Shown in pieces: positions 35,712 through 46,680 of a stretch of DNA of 64,000 nucleotides. Numbering within the stretch: the stretch's first letter is position 1; every line of letters begins with the position of its first letter. The notes beneath the pieces are model-generated. The model searched no databases. It had not been told where the DNA came from and worked only from the letters and a program-made list of their open reading frames with translations. The position numbers were made by a program, and so were the translations under genes. The stretch is from the NCBI GenBank assembly GCA_002778195.1, contig PCDI01000004.1, positions 2,002,418-2,066,417 of the forward strand, written 5' to 3'. This DNA comes from Raffaelea ambrosiae. Its lineage: Eukaryota; Ascomycota; Sordariomycetes; Ophiostomatales; Ophiostomataceae.

Positions 35712-36951
35712 CTTTTTCGGCCCTTGCGCTGTGTGGGCTCTTGCAGACACGTCTCGACAGAACGTGTTCTGTCTGGTCGGCTGTGGGCTCGTCTCGTCTT
35801 GTCTTGTCTCGCTGCGCGTGCTCCAGATTACACACTACATAGTAACTATACTTTGTTGTGCGAGCATTGCCTTGGCGAGCTGTGTGTGGGCGTCGACAAC
35901 TCCCATCTCGGCCCTCTCGTCAGCCTCCTCCCCCTTCAACGTCTTCCCCCATTCCTCGGACTTCCTCGTTGCCTCTCTTCCGGTCTTCCTCGTTGCCTCT
36001 CGTGCGGTTCGTCCTGCCGCGTTACTGCCTCCCCTGCCGCCGCCCCCCCGCCTTAGCCACAGCATCCGCTGGACACACCCTCCCCACAAAACAAGGACGT
36101 CGAGGCCCCGACCAATCTACAACCCTACCGACCACTGCTGCCCGGTACTTTGCAGCGGGTGAGTTAGACAGCGTTTACAGGGCACAGGAACGGGAGCAGG
36201 AACGGAACAGGAACAGACACACTACCCGTGCTGGCCCAGCGAACACCTAGACCTCTCCCACAACCAGCACGTTTCTTTGCTTGCATCGTCTGGTCTTTCA
36301 GTCCTCAGTCTTCCAGTCCTTCTGTTTTCTTCTTCTTCTTCTGTCCTGCACTTGCTCCTGTGTCGTGTGCCCTGCCGTCTCCCTTCTCGGCAGGAAACTG
36401 CGCGTCCACTTTGTTGCTTTTTCTCTCCAAGACCACCTGTTTCGAAAAGTCGCTGTCGATCGAACCGGCGCTCGTCCTGTTGGGTGCTCTGTGCTAGCGC
36501 TGTCGAGGGAGTCTGTCTATTGCTTGTACCTGGCTTAGCTCCGGTCCATCCAATCCACCCATCTAGCCATTCCCATCTCTTCTACCTAATAGTCGCTCGG
36601 CCGTGCTGGCTAGTGTCTTGGGCTTTTAGCTCGGCCCAAGCGTTCTTGTGTGTGTTTTCCTTGGTACTCTGCGTACCTTGCGTGCCTTGTCCTATTTTTC
36701 CTTAGTTTGGTTCTCTCTGCTTTGTAGTTGGGTGTGTGCTCCTCTTTTTCTCGGTTCATCTGGATCTGCGTTCTCCTTCGTTCTTCTTCAATCGGTCTTG
36801 CGCGTGTGTTTTACCCTTTCCACCCCCTCCTTCTCTTGTATACTCCAGTTTGCACATCGTTTCTGTTTGTTTCATCCCTTTTCCCTAATTCTTGTTTCTT
36901 TTTTTCTAGTTCGTCTTTTCCTCGGCTGTGCGGGCGAACCAACGTGCATGC

Positions 36952-36961
36952 TATATATAAA
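36952..36961 (+). promoter_or_regulatory. TATA box upstream of the aspartic protease
   Basis: TATATATAAA about 450 bp before the start codon, following roughly 1 kb of CT-rich DNA. If it is used, the transcript would have a leader of about 400 nt. Confidence 0.45.
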
Positions 36962-37410
36962 CGGCCATCTCTTTAATAACAAACCCCTTTCGCCAAAACC
37001 GACACGAAAACGGCCACCAAAGGGAAACAGCTCCCTTGCCACCTCGGACGACTTGCTGCAAAACCACCCAATTGCAGTATTAATATATAATATCTCTTCC
37101 TCGCTGCCATCTTCGTTCTCTTCCTATGACGAGCCTCAGAGTCCGGGACTCTTGAACAAAGACGGCATCTGCTTGAGAAACAGACTGCTGCCCGAAGCAT
37201 CAACACCCCAAGCAAGACTCCTTGACTGGACCAGCTTGCTTCAGCTTGCTTCGCATGCCAGGACAGGCAATCGAACGGACGACAACAGCCATCATCATCT
37301 ACACATAGTCAAGACGAAGAACAACAGGACCACAGGTCAACTTGGACGACAAGCAACCAGGCACACACACACACATACGCACACACACAACATTCTGCAC
37401 TCTGCCCAGT

Positions 37411-39232
37411 ATGCTCGGCAGAGTCGCCCTGCTCCAGTTGATCCTATGGATAGCGAGCGCACACGCATTCTTTCCCTGGCTTCCCGAGGGTCATGAACTT
37501 GTGTCCGGCAAGCGGACTGCTGCTCCGCGCAAGGCACCAGTAGCCTACAAGCTCGGCCGCCGGGTACCGAACCGTCTGGTACGTATAGCCAACCACCAGT
37601 CATCTTGTGTGTGTAGCTTGCCTGCATCCTGTCCCCCCCACTGACGCACGTTTATTTTTTTTTTCCTCCCCTTCTTTCCAGACACCCAATGGCGAACCCA
37701 TCAAGGACAAGGTGGTCCGGGTGGCCGGAGAGCTGGCCAAGAAGCACGGCGGCGCCGCACCAACGACACCAGACCTGACGCGACGAGACAACACCTTCTC
37801 GATGCTGACGGCCACGACGCCGACGGCGACCAACGCGGCGGGCATCAACCAGGACGGGACGGACTTTTCGTACTTTGTCCAGGCGCAGGTGGGCTCCGGG
37901 GACAAGTCGATGTACATGCTGCTGGACTCGGGTGCGGGCGCGACGTGGGTTATGGGCTCCGGCTGCGACTCGACGGCCTGCAGCATGCACGACACGTTTG
38001 ACGGGTCCGACTCGAAGACGTTCAAGGACGCCGGCAGCAGCTTCTCGATCGCGTACGGCTCGGGCACGGTGTCGGGCGATCTGGCCTCGGACACGGTCTC
38101 GGTGGCGGGCCTGTCGGCGACGATGAAGTTTGGCGTGGCCAACACGACGTCGGACGACTTCACGCACTTCCCCTTTGACGGCATCCTCGGCCTCAGCATG
38201 AGCAAGGGCGTGACGGACAACTTCATGGCCACGGTCAAGGCCGCCGGCTCGCTGCCGGCCAACATCTTTGCCGTCGACCTGGCGCGCGCGTCCGACGGCA
38301 CCAACGACGGCGAGGTCATGTTCGGGGCCACCAACGCGGACAAGTTCACCGGCGACATTGGCTACACGGCCGTGGCGTCCTCGGCCAACGGCGACTGGGC
38401 CATCCCCATGGACGACATGGGCTACGACGGCGACAAGGCCGGCATCAACGACCGCCTCGCCTACATCGACACCGGCACCACCTACATCTTCGGCCCGCCC
38501 GACGACGTCGCCGCCCTGCACAAGCAGGTCGACGGCGCCTCCTCCGCCGACGACGGCGTCACCTACACCGTGCCCTGCTCGACCTCCAAGTCCATGACCG
38601 TCTACTTTTCCGGCACCGCCTACACCATCCTGGCCAAGGACTGGATCTCCACAGGCAGCGACGGCACCTGCACCAGCGTCATCTACGGCCACGAGGTCGT
38701 CACCGGCGCCTGGTTCCTCGGCGACACCTTTATCAAGAACGTCTACACCGTCTTTGACATTGACAAGTCGCGCATTGGCTTTGCCGCCAAGGCCGGCAGC
38801 GGCACCAAGTCGTCCAACACGGCCGGTTCTGGTTCTGGTTCTGGTTCGTCGTCTTCATCGTCGGCTGCGGCATCGTCTTCGGACGCACCATCGTCGGACA
38901 AGGGGACCTCGTCGGCCACCAAGACCGCTGCGAGCGACTCGAGCGCGGCTTCAGGCTCGCTCTCGCCAGTCTCGGGCTCGGGCACGGCACTTGCTGCCGC
39001 GTCGGTGACCCCGATGCCGGGCCTGGGCGGCCACGTAACATCCGCCTCTGGTGGTGATGAGGCCACTTCGACGGCGGCCGGCTCAGCCACGCCGGCGGCA
39101 ACAGATGCTGCCGACTCGACCAGCGCGGCGGCCGCGGCCTCGGGCACGACGTCGTCGCCAGCCGACCAGCTCCAAGGAAACAAGATCATCTCTGTGGTCT
39201 GCATTGTGGCAGCCATGGTCATGGCCATCTAA
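37411..39232 (+). CDS. GPI-anchored pepsin-type aspartic protease (ctsD-like)
   Basis: Exons 37411-37578 and 37682-39232 give 572 residues. A signal peptide (MLGRVALLQLILWIASAHA) is followed by a propeptide with basic sites. The A1 catalytic domain runs from about 130 to 430: first active-site motif LLDSGAG at about 138, flap tyrosine in AYGSGTVSG near 181, second motif YIDTGTTYIFGP with Asp about 319. The first motif has DSG instead of the commoner DTG; both are seen in active enzymes. After the enzyme core comes a long Ser/Ala/Thr-rich, presumably O-glycosylated stalk and a hydrophobic C-terminus (IISVVCIVAAMVMAI) typical of GPI attachment. It is therefore probably cell-surface and akin to yapsin/ctsD proteases. 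Substrate unknown. Confidence 0.92.
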
Positions 39233-40441
39233 GGACACACGCACACACGCACACACTCTTTTTTTCGGTTTCTTTTCTCACAACACACACACGCATCAAC
39301 GCATCGACACACCAACTCATCCACCAAAAAAAGCATTCTTGCATTTGAAACTATCGTTTTTAGTCATCTTTTTTTTACTGATTTATTTGCGCTCCGGCTG
39401 CAAAAAAAAAAAAAAAAATTGCACTCGCACGTGCACACATACACACAACAAGGGGAAAGGAGACACAACCTCTGGAAAGGGATCTCTTGGAACAATTGAT
39501 ACCCATATTGGACAGACAAAGTCTTTTGATTGGAATTTGGAAGAAACAGATATTAGAATACACCAGCGGAGGAGAAAACAATAGGGACACAAGGGATTTG
39601 GATTGTACCCTCCCTCATCACGATCATTTGGGAATATTTGGGCCTCATTTGTTTTGTTTGTTTTTTTGCCTTTAAACCATTTGTAATGTACATACACACA
39701 CTCATTGTGCAGACCACGCACTCATAGCGTTTGCTTTCTCGGGGCCAATACAGATATTGCCTAACAAACTAGAGCGATCTGGGAACAAACGTGCAATTGT
39801 TGTTGCGAAACACAACTAAAAAAACATGGAGGTGACTTTACAAGGCGTAAGTAAAAAAAGGGATGGCTGCTTCGTATTGGCAGGCACCGTAGCACTGTAG
39901 GCGAAGACGACAAACCCGCTGGAAGCCGCAGCGTCACGTGAATAACAGCGGTCGCACCTCCCCTGTCCGGCCGCAAACGATCCCCCGTAACAGGGGTCAA
40001 TAGCGCCCAAGGCGTGGCACAATGAGCTGAGAAAAAGCTTCGCCCAACCCCCAAAAGAGATAGAGCAGGTTTCCGGGTCTGCAGATAAGTGTGAGGCACT
40101 GCGCAAGCTCCTCGGTTGGATTCGTACTCTATCTCTTTCTTTGGCCTTTTTTTTTCCTCTTCGACACGCACACGGATCCAGCGGACTAGGAACATTTTCC
40201 ACGAGCATACGATTTCCTCCCTTTTCCCACGCGAACCCTCTTCTTATCGAACCAACGAAACCATAACGTTACAACCCCAAAGAGGACAATGTGTCGTTAT
40301 TAAGGGAACACAAAACCGCAGCCAGCCTTGTGTTTTCTTTCTTTGCCTTGCAGCGACCAATCGAACAACCGACCATACGACACAGGGGAAACGGAGACAG
40401 CAGGGGGGCATTTGGCTAGAACTGACTTTTGTGTGGACTGG
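39233..40441. other. Protease 3' region and transporter promoter
   Basis: 1.2 kb with (CA)-rich repeats just after the protease stop (39236-39310), a 17-bp A run near 39402-39418 and a CACGTG near 39935. An AG at 40352-40353 preceded by TTTGCCTTGC could be an acceptor of a leader intron, which is unproven. Confidence 0.45.
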
Positions 40442-42731
40442 ATGGCCAAGGCCACGTCGTCGAGAGGAGGAGGAGGAGGAAGCGGCGGCGGCCACGGCAG
40501 CACCGGATCAGCACGGGGGGCTGCACCAGCGGCCGATGGTGAAGATGTCGGGCTGCTGGTGCTAGACTCGCCGGGAAACGACGATGCCGACGCTGCCGGC
40601 GGCGATCTGGGGGGCAGCCACAGCAGCCCAGACAGCAGCAGCTTCCGCAACAACCACGACTACCACAGCGACGAGGACGGCGACCTGGTTGTCCATGCCG
40701 GAAGCGCAAACGGAGAGGCAGCAGCAGCAGCAGTAGCAGCAGCAGCAGCACCGGCACCGGCACCGGCAACACTGGCACCGGCCAACGGGGGACTAGCAGG
40801 GACGACACCGACGGTCAGCCGACTGAAAATGCTCGGACACCGGCGCACGCCTTCTACATCCTCTCTTGCGACAGCAGCCACCCCCCCACGCACCAGCCCG
40901 CTGCCGCCCAACCTCATCACGTCGTCCCCCATCGACGGCAACGGCTCGCCCCGGATGCCCCGGACGCCCCGGACGCCGAACCGCGTCCGCTTCGACCTGG
41001 TGCCGCAGGTGGTCTTTTCGTCGCCGCCCCCGGCTTCCCGGCGACAGAAGGGCTACGCGGCCGACTCGCCCCGGAGCAGCGGCGATTCCTACGACACCCG
41101 CTCCAGCAGCAGCTTCGACCTCGACGAGGCCCCGGAACACGGCCGCGCGGCCGACCGGCGGCACCGCCTGCCGCTGCTGACCGGCATCGAGCCGCCCTCG
41201 TCGTGGGACGCGGACGCGGACGCGGCGGCTTCGGCGGCGGCTTCGGCGGCGGCCGGCGCGTCCGGGGACGACGTCGAGGCCTGGGCGGCGCGCGAGCGCA
41301 GCCGGCCCAAGTCGGGCCTGCGGAGCGCGTTTATGAACATGGCCAACAGCATCATCGGCGCGGGCATCATCGGGCAGCCGTACGCGATGCGGCAGGCCGG
41401 GCTGGCGGCGGGCGCGGTGCTGCTGGTGTTTCTGACGGTGCTGGTGGACTGGACGATCCGGCTGATCGTGGTGAACAGCAAGCTGAGCGGCGCGAGCAGC
41501 TTCCAGGGCACGGTGGAGCGGTGTTTTGGGCGGCCCGGCCTGATCGCGATCAGCCTGGCGCAGTGGGTGTTTGCCTTTGGCGGCATGGTGGCGTTTGGCG
41601 TGATTGTGGGCGACAGCATCCCGCACGTGCTGACGGCGGTGTTCCCGGCGCTGGGCGACGTGCCGGTGCTGGGCCTGTTGACGGACCGGCGCGTGGTCAT
41701 TGTGGTGTGTCTGATGGCGGTGTCGTTTCCCTTGACACTGTACCGGGATATTGCCAAGGTGAGAAGAGAAGAAGAGAAGAGAGGAGATGAAAAAAGAAGT
41801 GCACCACTGACAACTGCCACAGCTCGCCAAAGCCAGCACGTTCGCCCTGATCTCCATGATTGTCATCATCACGACCGTCGTCGTCCAGGGCATCCTCGTG
41901 CCGTCCGAGGACCGCGGATCCTTCAGCACGCCGCTGTTGACCATCAACACGGGCATCTTCCAAGCCATTGGCGTCATCTCCTTTGGTATGTTTTTCTTTT
42001 TTTTTTGGGGGGGGGGGCATCCTCCACTCGTTTTCGTTGTACTGACATGTCCCGTCCGTCCAGCCTTCGTCTGCCACCACAACTCTCTCCTCATCTACGG
42101 CTCCCTCAAGACGCCCACCATCGACCGCTTCTCCCGCGTCACCCACTACTCCACCGCCGTCTCCATGGTGGCCTGCATGCTCATGGCGCTCGCCGGCTTC
42201 CTCACCTTTGGCGACCGCACCAAAGGCAACGTCCTCAACAACTTCCCCGCCGACAACACCATGGTCAACGTTGCCCGCCTCTGCTTCGGCCTCAACATGC
42301 TGACCACCCTGCCGCTCGAGGCCTTTGTCTGCCGCGAGGTCATGTTCAACTACTATTTCCCCGGCGAGCCCTTCAACTTGCACCTGCACGTCATCTTCAG
42401 CACCTGCCTCGTCGTCGGCGCCATGGTCCTGAGCGTTGTCACCTGCGACCTGGGCGCCATCTTTGAGCTGGTCGGCGCCACCAGCGCCTGTGCCATGGCC
42501 TACATCCTGCCGCCGCTGTGCTACATCAAGCTGACGACGCGGAGCTGGCGGACGTACCTGGCCTGGGGCACTGTGGCGTTTGGCTGTACGGTGATGGGGA
42601 TTAGTCTTCTCCAGGCCATTGGGAAGATGGTTAGCGGTGGTCAGTGTTGTTCCTCTTCTCTCTTTGTCTGTCTCTCCTCTTGACTAACAGCTATGACATC
42701 TACAGGCGGAGGAGACTCTCAGCACTGCTAG
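40442..42731 (+). CDS. Vacuolar-type amino acid transporter (AAAP/SLC38, AVT family)
   Basis: Exons 40442-41758, 41823-41985, 42064-42639 and 42706-42731 give 693 residues; 40442 is the first ATG in the open frame. The first ~285 residues are a cytosolic Gly/Ala/Ser/Pro-rich region with simple repeats (poly-Gly, Ala runs). The transporter core starts near residue 290 with SGLRSAFMNMANSIIGAGI, the family signature of the first helix. It continues with LAQWVFAFGGMVAFGVIVGD and, after the introns, FAFVCHHNSLLIYGSL. About eleven membrane helices are expected. This resembles the Avt5/6/7 exporters of vacuolar amino acids; direction and substrate are inference. The last exon encodes only GGDSQHC; two in-frame acceptors (exon start 42691 or 42706) are possible. 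Confidence 0.88.
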
Positions 42732-43680
42732 CTACGACTGCCGCCACACTTTGCTTTGGGAGACTCCCGACCTTACGAGAACGAAAGCATAGATCTATCT
42801 GTATCTGCCATATCGATTTGATAAAAAGCTTGGCGTTGGACTTGCGTTTGCGTCCATGGTACTGCAGTCCATGGCTGGTTAGGATTTAGGATTCGCATCT
42901 GGATTTCGGCGTTCTGATATTATTGGGAGTGTCTTTCGAATCAAGTTTCTTGCCTTCTTCTTGCATATCTGTCTTGTATCTGTACACATCCACGACCTTC
43001 TTGTTTCCTATGTTTCCTTGCTTTCTTCTTTTCTTCTCGCTGGAAAGCCAAAGTGTAGAGAGAAAAACAGTGATTGGAAAGACCAAAAAAGAAAAAGATC
43101 ATATGAAAACAGGAAAACAGGAAAACATGAAATCCACGAATATAAATCCAAGACGTCATTTGATGAAGAATCCTCCCCTTTCTCGGGGAGGATCTGGGTT
43201 TCAGGGTCTGGTTATCTCGGCATATCACAGCTCAGCAGGTCATAACACCCAGCGTCCGATTGGCGAGGAACAGAAACAGTATCTCGCCTGGGTCTCTTTT
43301 GCTTAGACCCATCTTGCACATCTACCCCATCCTGCTAGCTAGTTAGTAACTAGTTAGGCCGACAAAGGTGGGCGGACCGCAGACAAGGCCGAGTTTCCTT
43401 ACCCGCCACCCCTCTTCCCACCATCCTCTCGCGTTCTTCCCTTTCCCTCCCAAGGGCGCCGCGGGGGGGGGGATCATCCACCCTCCCTCCCCCCCAAAGG
43501 GTCCCATGACACCCCCATTGCAGCCATTGCAGGCGCGCTTTCTCTGTTGTTGTATTGGCTGGCTGTAGAGTTGGGCCCTTTTTTTTTATATACCGTTTGC
43601 TGAAGAAACGAAGCTATCGTCGTGGGGGGGCGGCCACCACTATGGTGGTGGGTTGACAGCCTAATGAGGTAACAGGATGC

Positions 43681-43707
43681 CCCCACCACCACCACCACCA
43701 CTACCAC

Positions 43708-43740
<33 letters not shown>
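43681..43740. repeat. (CCA)n(CCG)n compound microsatellite
   Basis: About ten CCA/CTA units change directly into ten CCG units. It lies about 740 bp upstream of the cysteine-rich peptide gene. Confidence 0.85.
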
Positions 43741-44075
43741 CTACCACCAACCAGCGAGCTTCTGAACACCAAGGTCAGGACGAGGAAGGAGAGAGATAGC
43801 AAGGCAGCATCCGGGAAGGGAAGGAGCCATCGACACATGTCCAAGTGAGATTTCTGCCTGCGAATTTCCCAGACCCCTCTCCCAACTGCCCGCGCTCTGT
43901 CAGCCAGAAAAGCAAGGCCTATGAACAATATGCCACATCCCGAGAAAGACTGCCATGCCTTCCCGTCTTTCCTCGGCAGCAAAAGTGTTGCCAGTTGTGT
44001 AGCAGAAGCCAAGGCGAGGTCAGGTTAGCTCGCTGGGTGTGTGCCGGTGTTCATGCAGAGAACGGCACATCTCTC

Positions 44076-44083
44076 TATATAAA
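44076..44083 (+). promoter_or_regulatory. TATA box (distal) of the micropeptide gene
   Basis: TATATAAA 393 bp before the ATG at 44476; a second TATATATA lies at 44160-44167, 309 bp before it. CT-rich DNA follows both, as at many strong fungal promoters. Confidence 0.45.
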
Positions 44084-44475
44084 GAAAGGCCGCGACGAGG
44101 CCATAAGCCGTCTCGAGTAGTAGCAACAGTAACAGTAGTAGCCTTAGTATTCGTAGTCGTATATATAGGCCCCTCCTTGGTCTTGTGTTTCTCCCATATG
44201 ATAGAACGACCTTTCTGCTGGTTTCTGCTGTTTGTCGTTTCCCTCGTCCCCACCCTTTTTTTTTTTTGCTCCCTCCTTTGTCTTTTCCTTAGTTATTACC
44301 CACTACTAAAAACCACACGACTTCCCTTTTCGTGACTTGCAAACTCTCCCTTCTTTCCACAGCTCTTTTCCTACAAACCTCGCCCTTCCACAGAGAAACA
44401 AACGAAACTCGCTCGCTCCCACACACGCTTCCACCAACACCAAAGACAAACACGCACACACATTTCCCTTTCACC

Positions 44476-44728
44476 ATGCATGGCAACGACTGCCCCAAGT
44501 GCGGTGCCGCCTCTGACGGCACCAAGACCTGCAGCGCCTGCGGCGCGGTAAGTGCATTTTGTGCGAGGACTTCCAAGACAAACGGGCTTCGGCTGTCGGC
44601 CCTTTCTCTTCTCCCCACCCTCTAACGGCCAACAACCGTTGCAGGGTCGTTTGTTTTGTTTCTTGCTCCCGCCTCTTACGCCCAGAAAAGCTAACTGGGG
44701 TTGTCTGCTGCAGCACTGCCCCGTGTAA
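44476..44728 (+). CDS. 28-residue cysteine-rich metal-binding-type peptide
   Basis: Exons 44476-44547 and 44714-44728 encode MHGNDCPKC... to ...GAHCPV, 28 residues with five cysteines at 6, 9, 19, 22 and 26 and histidines at 2 and 25. The two CxxC pairs (CPKC, CSAC), each followed by G, resemble a zinc ribbon or a fungal metallothionein. The first exon ends in a consensus GTAAGT, the intron has a GCTAAC branch site at 44690-44695 and a CTGCAG acceptor, and the phase is kept. The intron (166 bp) is longer than the whole coding sequence (87 bp). Two TATA boxes and a CT-rich leader suggest high expression. Metal binding is inference; no trace of signal peptide. Too short for usual gene finders. 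Confidence 0.65.
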
Positions 44729-46680
44729 GGCACACACCTTCTGTGGCCCATCCACACCTGCTCTCCCAAAAGCTCAGAATATTCAAAGCAGGAGGAGGAA
44801 GAAGCAAAGCACGGCGGATTGAAGCCATGCGATGCAAGAGGGAGTGAAGGAGTGGAAAGGCAGCACTTTTTGCAGAGGACGAACATTGGACTTTATGGGA
44901 AGGACAAATGCATCAGAAACGATAGCTGATGATGTAACGACCGAGAAAGATTGACGAACAGATGATGAAGCAGAATGAGAATTTCAATTTATGAAACACA
45001 CAAGACCCTCTCTTTTCTTTAGAGTAACGGTGCCAACTAAAACCGGGAGGGAGAGCAAAGAGAGGCCCGACAGCGTTCCCAGCTGCTCCTGACTCTGTAC
45101 TGCTTTCTACCTGCGGCCTCTCCAGCCAGCCGCGATTTTTGTCGGTATTAGTCTGCGGTAATCAGAGGCATGAGATTTCCGCCTCTTCGCTCTTTCCACT
45201 TCCATTGCAGAAAGAACAAAAATTATACTAGAATTTTCTACAGACATGGGGTTCTACGATACTGTCTCGATCTACTTTTATGTGTATGCGAACACAACTG
45301 CTCCTGTAAAGGATTGAAAGCTTGTTTGCTTGGACCGCTAGGTTGCACCCACGTAACTCGCTCCACCTAGACGAGACACATGCCATGGTACACACAGGCA
45401 CCGACAGGCACACGCAGGCACACACAGGCGCACACATGCACAGGAACAGGCACATCAAGGCACACATACACACACACACACACTCGAAGCTATACACTTT
45501 TGTTGTTTTTGCTGTGCAGAGATCTAAGACAAAAACCACAAACAACGGCGAGACAAAAAGCAGGCAAAACCATCAGGCTCAGGTACACGGAGGCGGAGGC
45601 CGAGGGGAAGAGGATACGCAAGAAAGAGAATGGAGCAAATTTCAATGGTATAGAAGTGACTCTCTCTCTCTCTCTTTCGTCCTGCGCGGGAAAAAAGCGG
45701 TGGGTCTCAGTTTCGCAAGAAGAGCGGCAAAAACCAAAAAAAAAGAAAATATTTCCCGTAACACAGAAGCAAAAGCATCGACAATACCACTCTTTGGTTT
45801 CAAACAAAAGAGAAGACCGTGGATAGTAGGGTGAGCCTACCAACCCAACCCAAACTATCCAGGTGCTTCCTCCTTCTCCCTCATACTACCCACCACACCA
45901 CTATCGCGTACCCCCGTCCTGCTTCCCGGCATGGCAGTCTCGCCCATGTCCTGGCTTCTTCTTCCTCCTCCTTCTATCCTTCCAAAGGCAACATACTACT
46001 TCTTCCCCTCGCCTTCACTATCACATCCAGCGCCAACATCAACGACAATGACGAAAAAGAAAAATGAGAACAAAACACAAAGAACATGAGAGGGAGAGAA
46101 AACACACGAAAAAAAGAGACGAAAGCAAGGGTAAAGACAAAACAAATCTGCAGGGTTGTCCTCCTGCTTCGCTGTTGAGAGAGGTAGAGAAGAAGATATC
46201 GAGTTCCGCCGTATGTTCCGAGTATTTGTAGAGTGTGAAACCCAATCGATTATGACACGCCCAAGACCGATGGTTAAGAAGAGGTGGTTGTGACAGCAGT
46301 AGCAACGGCACGAAAATGGAACCAAAACTCCCGGCCGAATCCATTACATCAGGCAGTAAGTGCCGTGCCAACCCCGTCCTTGTTCTTGACGACAGCGACG
46401 TTCCCTCCCCCATTCCACCCCTGGTTTTCCTGCGGTGGCAAACGACGACTCGGGCAAGACGAACAACAAAAAAAGAAGATAAAGACGAAAAAATGAATTA
46501 CAAAGGGGGAGGGTGTGATCGATTGACAGCGGCAGGAGCCAGGGGTGGAAGAAAAACCCGGGACAAGAGAATATTGATCGAGGGAGAGAGGAGAGACAGT
46601 GTCGAAGAATGAGTCGATGTCAACAAGGCCAATAAGGAGCGTCTATCGCGGTGGGCGAAAAAAGTGCAGTGTCCTGGCAT
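44729..46680. other. Convergent 3' region, micropeptide gene / RHO1
   Basis: 1.95 kb with a CA-rich minisatellite at 45389-45482, a CT run at 45660-45678 and purine-rich tracts on either side. No gene is seen. Confidence 0.5.
45389..45482. repeat. CA-rich minisatellite (GGCACACA type)
   Basis: About nine degenerate copies of a 9-11-bp unit (ACAGGCACAC) change into a pure (CA)n run. Non-coding. Confidence 0.8.

Larger units (their letters stand above)
32355..37410. other. Five-kilobase region without a recognisable gene
   Basis: It holds a minisatellite (32841-32888), a cluster of TACATAGTA-type motifs (33.9-35.9 kb), a 28-bp T run (35684-35711) and a long pyrimidine-rich tract (35.9-36.95 kb) that is probably the promoter and leader of the aspartic protease. 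Open frames of 250 codons (35410-36162) and 282 codons (36648-37496) are Leu/Phe/Ser/Cys-rich translations of CT-rich DNA and are not called. Confidence 0.55.
42732..44475. other. Transporter 3' region and micropeptide-gene promoter
   Basis: 1.74 kb with a CCA/CCG repeat (43681-43740), two TATA-like boxes near 44076 and 44160, and a CT-rich leader just before 44476. No other gene recognised. Confidence 0.5.

Noticed and set aside
36648..37496. 282-codon open frame before the aspartic protease
   Set aside because: Mostly Leu/Phe/Ser/Cys from a CT-rich tract and it overlaps the true first exon in another frame.
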